Part shown: positions 58,324-64,000 of the stretch, in pieces
Layout: the number at the start of each line of letters is the position of its first letter
Numbering within the stretch: position 1 is the first letter of the stretch
Source of the DNA: Rhizobium bangladeshense
GTDB taxonomy: Bacteria; Pseudomonadota; Alphaproteobacteria; Rhizobiales; Rhizobiaceae
Length of the DNA: 64,000 nucleotides
Reading direction: 5' to 3'
NCBI RefSeq assembly: GCF_001662075.1
Contig: NZ_LYPL01000005.1
Span: 310,001 to 374,000, forward strand
Made by a program: the position numbers and the translations under genes
The notes under the pieces: generated by a model
What the model was told of the DNA's origin: nothing
Databases searched by the model: none
Seen by the model: the letters and a program-made list of their open reading frames with translations, nothing else

Positions 58324-59829
58324 GTGGATCTCTTCAGCAATCTCGCACTTGGCTTTGCCACCGCGGCAACCCTCGACAATCTTCTCTTCTGCCTGATCGG
58401 CGTGCTGCTCGGCACGCTGATCGGCGTACTGCCCGGCATCGGCGCCACGGCGACGATCGCCATGCTTCTGCCGATCACCTTTCAGCTCGAGCCGGTCTCT
58501 TCGCTCATCATGCTCGCCGGCATCTATTACGGCGCGCAATATGGCGGCTCGACGACGGCGATCCTCATCAATATGCCGGGCGAATCCTCTTCTGCCGTCA
58601 CCGCAATCGACGGCTACCAGATGGCTCGCAAGGGCAGGGCGGGGGCGGCATTGGCGATCGCCGCGCTCGGCTCGTTCTTCGCGGGCACGGTCTCGACCTT
58701 TCTCGTTGCGATCTTCGCACCGCCGCTGACCGACATCGCACTGCAATTCGGTGCGGCGGAATATTTCTCGCTGATGATCGTCGGCCTCGTCTCCTCGATC
58801 GCGCTGGCGCACGGCTCGGTCGTCAAGGCGCTGGCGATGGTCGCGCTCGGGCTGCTGCTCGGCCTCGTCGGAACCGATATCTATACCGGCACGCCGCGCT
58901 TCACGCTCGGCATCCGCGAATATGCCGACGGGCTGAACTTCGTGGCGCTTGCGGTCGGCGTCTTCGGCGTGGCGGAAATCCTGCGCAACCTCGAAGGCGA
59001 GTCGACCCGCACGGTGCTGGTGGCCAAGGTTTCGGGTCTCTTACCCTCGCGCCAGGAATTCAAGGAAATGATCGCGCCGGTCATTCGCGGCACGGCGATC
59101 GGCTCGGCGCTCGGCATCCTGCCGGGTGGCGGCGCGATCCTTGCCTCCTTCGCCTCCTATACGGTGGAAAAACGCCTATCGAAGACGCCGCAGGAATTCG
59201 GCAAGGGCGCGGTCGCCGGCGTGGCGGGTCCGGAATCGGCCAACAATGCCGGGGCGCAGACGTCGTTCATTCCGCTGCTGACGCTCGGCATTCCGGCCAA
59301 TCCCGTCATGGCGCTGATGATCGGCGCGATGATCATCCAGGGCATCGTGCCGGGACCGAATGTCGCCACTGAGCAGCCGGCGCTATTCTGGGGTATCATC
59401 GCCTCGATGTGGATCGGCAATCTGATGCTCGTTATCCTCAACCTGCCGCTGATCGGGCTCTGGGTGAAGCTATTGACCGTGCCCTATTATGTGCTCTTCC
59501 CCGTCATCATGGCCTTCTGCTCGATCGGGGTCTACAGCGTCAATACGAACGTCTACGACCTCTATGCCGTCGCCTTCTTCGGCTTCATCGGCTATGTGCT
59601 GGCAAAGCTTCGCTGCGAACCGGCGCCGCTCCTGCTCGGCTTCGTGCTTGGGCCGCTTCTGGAAGAGAACCTCAGGCGCGCCATGATCCTGTCGCGCGGC
59701 GATCCGACCACCTTCGTCACCCGGCCGATCAGCGCCACGCTTCTGGCGATCGCGGTCGCCGTTCTGATCGTCGTCTTCCTGCCGAGCGTCAAGAAGAAGC
59801 GCGAGGAGGTGTTCGTCGAGGAGGCCTGA
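58324..59829 (+). CDS. tctA: Tripartite tricarboxylate transporter large subunit TctA, GTG start
   Basis: The 501-residue permease has about twelve membrane segments and TctA signatures: GVLPGIGATATIAMLLP, YYGAQYGGSTTAILINMPGE, GILPGGGAILASFASY, GPESANNAGAQTSFIPLLTLGIPANPVMALM. It starts at GTG 58324 with AGGAGGCGACG immediately upstream. It forms the sodium/proton-coupled pore with TctB and takes ligand from TctC. Confidence 0.93.
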   Translation: MDLFSNLALGFATAATLDNLLFCLIGVLLGTLIGVLPGIGATATIAMLLPITFQLEPVSSLIMLAGIYYGAQYGGSTTAILINMPGESSSAVTAIDGYQMARKGRAGAALAIAALGSFFAGTVSTFLVAIFAPPLTDIALQFGAAEYFSLMIVGLVSSIALAHGSVVKALAMVALGLLLGLVGTDIYTGTPRFTLGIREYADGLNFVALAVGVFGVAEILRNLEGESTRTVLVAKVSGLLPSRQEFKEMIAPVIRGTAIGSALGILPGGGAILASFASYTVEKRLSKTPQEFGKGAVAGVAGPESANNAGAQTSFIPLLTLGIPANPVMALMIGAMIIQGIVPGPNVATEQPALFWGIIASMWIGNLMLVILNLPLIGLWVKLLTVPYYVLFPVIMAFCSIGVYSVNTNVYDLYAVAFFGFIGYVLAKLRCEPAPLLLGFVLGPLLEENLRRAMILSRGDPTTFVTRPISATLLAIAVAVLIVVFLPSVKKKREEVFVEEA

Positions 59830-59920
59830 GGGATTGAACTTGCGATCCGTTTGATAGACAAGAAATGATCTGACGCGGGCGCCGGCTGGGCGCCCGTTCG
59901 CTTGACAGGATATCCAGGCC

Positions 59921-61090
59921 ATGAGCATCCCCGCCCGGATCAAGGACGATCTGCCGTTCCTCACAGCCCTGCGACGTGACCTGCATGCCCATCCCGAGCT
60001 CGGCTTCGAGGAGGAGCGCACCGCCGGCATCGTCGCGAGGTTGCTGGAGGAAGCCGGTATTGCCGTGCATCGCGGCCTTGGCGGCACCGGCGTGGTCGGC
60101 ACGCTGCAGGTCGGCAACGGCACCCGCCGCATCGGGCTCAGGGCTGACATGGATGCGCTCGCCATGCCCGAGGCGGCGGAGCGGCCTTATAAATCGACGG
60201 TGCCCGGCAGGATGCATGCCTGCGGTCATGACGGCCATACGGCGATGCTTCTCGGCGCCGCACGGCATCTTGCGGCGACCCGGGGTTTTTGCGGGACGGT
60301 GCATTTCATCTTCCAGCCGGCCGAAGAAGGGCGCGGCGGCGCCAAGCGCATGGTGGACGAAGGGCTCTTCAGGCTTTTCCCTTGCGACGCTGTTTATGGG
60401 CTGCACAATATGCCTGGGCTTGCGGTCGATGAGATCGCCGTGGTCGAGGGGCCGCAGCTTGCCTCTTCCGACAGCTGGCGCGTCACCTTTCGCGGAGTCG
60501 GCACGCATGGCGCCAAGCCGCATCTCGGCCGCGATCCGATCACGGCGGCCGGCACCTTCCTGTCATCGCTGCAGACGATTGTCGGACGCGTCGTCGATCC
60601 GCTGCAGCCGGCCGTCGTCAGCGCCTGCTTCCTGCAGGCGGGTGACCCCAAGGCGCTGAACGTCATTCCCGACGTGGTCGAGATCGGCGGCACGGCACGC
60701 GCCTATTCGCCTGAGGTGCGTGACCAGCTGGCGACAGAGATCGGCCGGCTGGCCAGCGGAACGGCTGCCATGTATGGCATTTCAGCCGACTACCGTTTCG
60801 AGCGGCGCATTCCGCCTGTCGTCAATGACCGGGACGCGACCGCCCGGGCGCTTGCTGCTGCCAGCACGGTATTTGGTGAAAAAGTGCGAACAAGCTTTCC
60901 GCCGTCGACGGCGGGCGATGACTTCGCCTTTTTCGCGCAGAAGGCGCCGGGCTGTTACGCCTGGCTCGGAAACGGGCCGGCGGTGGACGGAGCGCTGCAT
61001 CACAATACGGCCTATGATTTCAATGATGAGGCGCTTGGCTATGGCGCGGCTTATTGGGTGGCGTTGGTGGAGCGGGAGCTGAAGGGTTAG
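59921..61090 (+). CDS. M20-family amidohydrolase (hippurate hydrolase/IAA-amino acid hydrolase type)
   Basis: The 389-residue zinc enzyme has LRRDLHAHPELGFEE, GLRADMDALAM, GRMHACGHDGHTAMLLG (metal His/Asp), IFQPAEEGRGGAKRM (catalytic Glu pair) and YGLHNMPGL, followed by the dimerisation domain and a late HHNTAYDFND. Family members release amino acids from N-acyl or N-aroyl conjugates. It lies 91 nt after tctA on the same strand, so the transporter may supply its substrate (inference). Confidence 0.9.
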   Translation: MSIPARIKDDLPFLTALRRDLHAHPELGFEEERTAGIVARLLEEAGIAVHRGLGGTGVVGTLQVGNGTRRIGLRADMDALAMPEAAERPYKSTVPGRMHACGHDGHTAMLLGAARHLAATRGFCGTVHFIFQPAEEGRGGAKRMVDEGLFRLFPCDAVYGLHNMPGLAVDEIAVVEGPQLASSDSWRVTFRGVGTHGAKPHLGRDPITAAGTFLSSLQTIVGRVVDPLQPAVVSACFLQAGDPKALNVIPDVVEIGGTARAYSPEVRDQLATEIGRLASGTAAMYGISADYRFERRIPPVVNDRDATARALAAASTVFGEKVRTSFPPSTAGDDFAFFAQKAPGCYAWLGNGPAVDGALHHNTAYDFNDEALGYGAAYWVALVERELKG

Positions 61091-61104
61091 CTGGCGTTTG
61101 CGGC

Positions 61105-61217
61105 CCCTCATCCGCCCTATGGGCACCTTCTCCCCGAGGGGAGAAGAGACTTGCGGCAACGTCTCGCTTCCCTCTTTTCCCCAGCCGGGAGAAGGTGCCC
61201 GTTAGGGCGGATGAGGG
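61105..61217. repeat. Long inverted repeat between convergent genes, likely bidirectional terminator
   Basis: CCCTCATCCGCCCTATGGGC-type left arm (61105-61136) pairs with the right arm (61186-61217, ending GCGGATGAGGG) over about 31 of 32 positions, around a 49-nt centre. This is another widespread Rhizobiales repeat family (CACCTTCTCCC wording). It fills the gap between the M20 gene and ade, whose stops face each other. Confidence 0.85.
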
Positions 61218-61219
61218 GG

Positions 61220-63049
61220 CTATCGGGCACGCCGATCATTGTCTGGTTTATGCTCCGAGTCCCACAAAACCTCCAGCACCGGGCCTTCCATCACTCTCCC
61301 CGTCACCACATCCGCAATCCCCCTGTCCGTCTGGTGCGGGCCGGCATTGCAGGCCAGCGTTGCGCCGAAGCAGGCCTTGAAGACGCGGTAGGGCGGTTTC
61401 CAGTCGACGATCTTGTCCATTGCCTTGCGGATGCCGGCGAAGGCCGAAGCGGTATCCTGCAGCGAGGCGTCGGTCACCAGGCCGGAGAGCGGCAGTGACA
61501 GGATCGCTTCGATCTTGCCGCCTCCGGCGACCGCCATGCCGCCGCCGGCTGATATGACGGCGTTGGCGGCGAGCGCCATGTCGCGGGCGTTGCCGCCGAA
61601 GACGGTGAGGTTGTGGCTGTCATGCGAGACGGTGGTGCAGAAGGCGCCGCGCCATTCGCCCCAGCCGGTGAGGAAGCCGACGCGCGTGATACCGTCGGCC
61701 TTGCCGTGGCGGTGGGCGACGGCGATCATGGCGCTGCCGGCAGGCGGCACGACGAAGCCGTCCCGGACCTCCGTTTCGGCCTCGCCCCATTCAGTGAAGC
61801 GCGGGCGGTCGATGGTGGCGACGCGGACGCGATTACCCTTTGCCGGGATGCGGAAATCGTTCTCGGTCAGCGTCGGCAGCTTGACGGAATTGGTGAGAGG
61901 CGCCGTATCGAGCGGCTCAACGACCGCTTCCATGCTGCCGTTGCGGGCGACGATGCGGCCACCTGAGATGACCAGCCGCGCCCGGAATTCCGCGAGATCC
62001 TCGAAAAACACGAGATCGGCGCGGCGGCCGGCGGCAACAAGACCGAGGTCGGAGCGCTTCAGCCGCTGTGCGGCGTTGAAGGTTGCGGCTTGGATCGCCC
62101 ATTCCGGCTTCATGCCGTAGCGCACCAGCCGGCGGGCGACGTCGTCGAGGCCGCCGCTCTCATAGAGTTCATCGGGGAAAACGTCGTCGGTGCAAAGGGT
62201 GACGGTGGGCGGCAGGTGGCCGAGACCGTTCAGCACCTCGACGAACTCCTGCAGCAGATGATCGTGCGAGCCGCGCAGTTCGATCGTCAGACCGGCGGCA
62301 AGCTTGGTGGCGAGATCGGCGCCGGAGGTGAGTTCGTGGTCGGAGGTGACACCAGCCGCCATGAAGGCGTTAAGATCGGCGCCCTCAAGACCGCGGGCAT
62401 GGCCGCAGACGAGCTTGCCGGAGGCGAGGCCGGCATTCACGATCGCGCTCATCCGGGGATCGCCATCGATGACGCCGCGCATGTTCATGACCTCTGCAAC
62501 GCCGCCGACGGCCGAAGAGCGCAGCATCTCGGCAATGACAGCGGCATCGAAATCAGCGCCGGCAATTTCCAGGCCCGGTGCAGACGGCACGCAGGAGGGG
62601 GCAAGCAGGATCATACGCAGCGGCAGCGCGCGTGCGGCCTCGATCGCCCAGCGCACACCGTCGAGGCCATGGACGTTGCCGAATTCGTGCGGATCCCAGA
62701 CGACCGTGGTGACGCCGCGCGGCAGCACGGCGCTCGCATATTCGGCCGGTGTGACCATCGAGCTTTCCACATGCATGTGCGTGTCGATCAGGCCGGGCGT
62801 CAGGATGCTGCCCGCCGCATCGATGACCTCGGCCGCATCCGCGCGGCTTGCCGAGGCATGAACGCTTGCGATCAGCGCGCCGACGAGACCGATATCGGCG
62901 TCCCGGATCAGGCCGGTCACCGCATCGAGCAACCGGCCGCCGGTGATCAGCATATCGAAGGGAGCATCGCCGCGCGCAGCCGCAACGGCGCGGGCGCGCA
63001 AAGCGGGATCGTTAAGATCGGCGGGCTCCGGGCGAGGGATGGTGTTCAT
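61220..63049 (-). CDS. ade: Adenine deaminase
   Basis: The 609-residue amidohydrolase has GLIDTHMHVESSMVTPAEYA (metal HxH), VVWDPHEFGNVHG, the PSCVPSAPGLE loop, CGHARGLEGADLNAFMAAG, SDHELT and a C-terminal domain with VSHDSHNLTVFG. It converts adenine to hypoxanthine and ammonia, typically with Mn/Fe. It overlaps the upstream nucleoside hydrolase by 4 nt (63046-63049), so nucleoside cleavage and base deamination are coupled in one operon. Confidence 0.95.
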   Translation of the reverse strand: MNTIPRPEPADLNDPALRARAVAAARGDAPFDMLITGGRLLDAVTGLIRDADIGLVGALIASVHASASRADAAEVIDAAGSILTPGLIDTHMHVESSMVTPAEYASAVLPRGVTTVVWDPHEFGNVHGLDGVRWAIEAARALPLRMILLAPSCVPSAPGLEIAGADFDAAVIAEMLRSSAVGGVAEVMNMRGVIDGDPRMSAIVNAGLASGKLVCGHARGLEGADLNAFMAAGVTSDHELTSGADLATKLAAGLTIELRGSHDHLLQEFVEVLNGLGHLPPTVTLCTDDVFPDELYESGGLDDVARRLVRYGMKPEWAIQAATFNAAQRLKRSDLGLVAAGRRADLVFFEDLAEFRARLVISGGRIVARNGSMEAVVEPLDTAPLTNSVKLPTLTENDFRIPAKGNRVRVATIDRPRFTEWGEAETEVRDGFVVPPAGSAMIAVAHRHGKADGITRVGFLTGWGEWRGAFCTTVSHDSHNLTVFGGNARDMALAANAVISAGGGMAVAGGGKIEAILSLPLSGLVTDASLQDTASAFAGIRKAMDKIVDWKPPYRVFKACFGATLACNAGPHQTDRGIADVVTGRVMEGPVLEVLWDSEHKPDNDRRAR

Positions 63050-63966
63050 TTGCGGGCCTCGTTGACCAGGGCGGCGAGAATGATGGCGCGCGCCTTATCG
63101 GCATCGATGTCGGTGGCGAATTGGGCGTTGTAGGTCGCATGCGTGGCACGAGTCTCGACGACAGTGCGGCCACGGGTGAGAGCGCCCTGAAGTTCGACGT
63201 CGATGCGCGCGGGGCGGAATGTAACGATGTCAGGGGCGATGAAGGCGACGGCGGCGGATGGATCGTAGATAGCCATTCCAGGGCGGCCGCGGCTGGTGCC
63301 GATGCCGATATAACCGGAAAACATATCTGCGATCAGTTCGGCATTGGCGCCACCGGCATGGCGCACCAGTTCGGCATCCTCCGGCCTTGCCAATACCTTG
63401 CGGCAGAGGTCGAGATCGACCATGCGCAGCGGCAGGCCATGGGCAATGACGATCGCAAGCGCCTCGGGATCGGCAAGCGCGTTGAATTCGGCAGACGCCG
63501 TGTGATTACCTGATGTGACGCCGCCGCCCATCCAGACGAGGTCGTCGATGCGGGTGGCGAGATCGGGACGGGCGAGCGCCACCGCAGCGATATTGGTGAG
63601 CGGCCCGAGCGCCAGGATGCGGTGCCGGCCCTGACCTTCCAGCCAGCGGCAGAGCGCGGCGAAGGCATCGCGTTCGGCGAGGGTAGGCGCCTGCGGCAGG
63701 CCTTTGCCTGATGTCGGGATGCCGAATTTTCCGAGAATCGCCTGAGCGGTTTCGAGCGTGCCGAGAACCGGCATGGCGCGGCCGGTATGAATGGGGAATG
63801 GCCAGCCGAAGGCACTGGCGGCGCCGGCGGCATTCATTCTGACTTGCGGCAGTGGCGCATTGCCGAAGACCAGCGAGACGCCGTCGATCTCATATTCCGA
63901 CTGTCTCACCACCAGAATCGCGGCGATGTCGTCGAAGCCCATGTCCGTGTCGATCCAGACGCCCAT
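63046..63966 (-). CDS. Inosine-uridine preferring-type nucleoside hydrolase
   Basis: The 306-residue protein begins MGVWIDTDMGFDDIAAIL, the Ca2+-binding DTDxGxDD motif of nucleoside N-ribohydrolases, then VSLVFGNAP, ILALGPLTNIA, LVWMGGGV and YDPSAAVAFIAP near the end. It splits nucleosides to base and ribose; which base is preferred is not clear. It is followed with a 4-nt overlap by ade, and preceded by another gene whose end is at 63971. Confidence 0.92.
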   Translation of the reverse strand: MGVWIDTDMGFDDIAAILVVRQSEYEIDGVSLVFGNAPLPQVRMNAAGAASAFGWPFPIHTGRAMPVLGTLETAQAILGKFGIPTSGKGLPQAPTLAERDAFAALCRWLEGQGRHRILALGPLTNIAAVALARPDLATRIDDLVWMGGGVTSGNHTASAEFNALADPEALAIVIAHGLPLRMVDLDLCRKVLARPEDAELVRHAGGANAELIADMFSGYIGIGTSRGRPGMAIYDPSAAVAFIAPDIVTFRPARIDVELQGALTRGRTVVETRATHATYNAQFATDIDADKARAIILAALVNEARK

Positions 63967-63970
63967 GATT

Positions 63971-64000
63971 TCACCCGAACCGTTTGAGGTTGGCCGCGCC
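63971..64000 (-). CDS. Possible 3' end of an upstream operon gene
   Basis: Only 9 codons plus TGA (63973-63971) are visible, reading GAANLKRFG, 4 nt before the nucleoside hydrolase start. The tight spacing suggests an upstream cotranscribed gene, but the family cannot be read. Confidence 0.35.
   Translation of the reverse strand, partial: GAANLKRFG

Noticed and set aside
59876-59896. GGGCGCC/GGCGCCC hairpin after tctA as terminator
   Set aside because: The stem is good but there is no T-run, and the next gene is on the same strand with short spacing, so termination is doubtful.

Overview
The window is a dense, GC-rich chromosomal stretch from an alphaproteobacterium of the Rhizobiaceae, most likely the Rhizobium leguminosarum/etli group. 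I infer this from the gene set (an acvB/atvA-type gene end, sqdBDC sulfolipid genes, tolQRAB-pal-cpoB-tilS-ftsH-glmM, serC-serA, pobA with an AraC-type pobR, cbtBA under a B12 riboswitch), from protein wording typical of Rhizobium, and from several families of palindromic intergenic repeats. There is no rRNA, CRISPR array, prophage or transposase. Mobile-type DNA is limited to toxin-antitoxin cassettes and short palindromic elements.

Layout: (1) 1-6.0 kb: end of an acvB/atvA gene, then a minus-strand cluster read ruvC - vapBC - ruvA - vapBC - ruvB - metallophosphoesterase - NUDIX, with a DinB gene beside it. Two different AbrB/PIN toxin-antitoxin pairs sit inside the ruvCAB Holliday-junction operon. 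(2) 6.2-13.7 kb: a chemoreceptor, a luciferase-like oxidoreductase, yebC, a PNPOx-fold stress protein, an exported MBL-fold hydrolase, ymdB and 5-formyl-THF cyclo-ligase. (3) 13.8-17.1 kb: sqdB, sqdD and sqdC for sulfoquinovosyl diacylglycerol, with a dispersed repeat between sqdB and sqdD. (4) 17.2-28.7 kb: ybgC, tolQRAB, pal, cpoB, tilS, ftsH and glmM, i.e. envelope constriction, tRNA-Ile2 modification, membrane proteolysis and cell-wall precursor synthesis. tilS carries an in-frame 181-bp palindromic element. (5) 28.7-35.9 kb: an outer-membrane beta-barrel gene behind a perfect CtrA-type box, serC with a structured leader, serA, a complete tiny transcription unit for a 33-residue secreted peptide, mnmA and a tRNA with anticodon CAT. 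(6) 36-44 kb: a Rap-like secreted protein, a livKHMGF-type ABC importer, pobA and divergent pobR. (7) 44-50 kb: phosphoketolase and acetate kinase, and a GGDEF-EAL protein. (8) 50-53 kb: a B12-riboswitch-controlled cobalt uptake operon (cbtB, cbtA, an unknown third gene) and a molybdopterin oxidoreductase. (9) 53-61 kb: a DctB/DctD-type two-component pair next to a tctCBA tripartite transporter and an M20 amidohydrolase. (10) 61.2-64 kb: adenine deaminase and nucleoside hydrolase, overlapping by 4 nt.

The most unusual items are the double invasion of ruvCAB by vapBC cassettes that share CCTTAC/GTAAGG half-sites, the in-frame palindromic element in tilS, three unlisted small-protein genes with excellent ribosome binding sites, and a DctD-type activator whose sigma-54 contact motif reads GAFPGA instead of GAFTGA.
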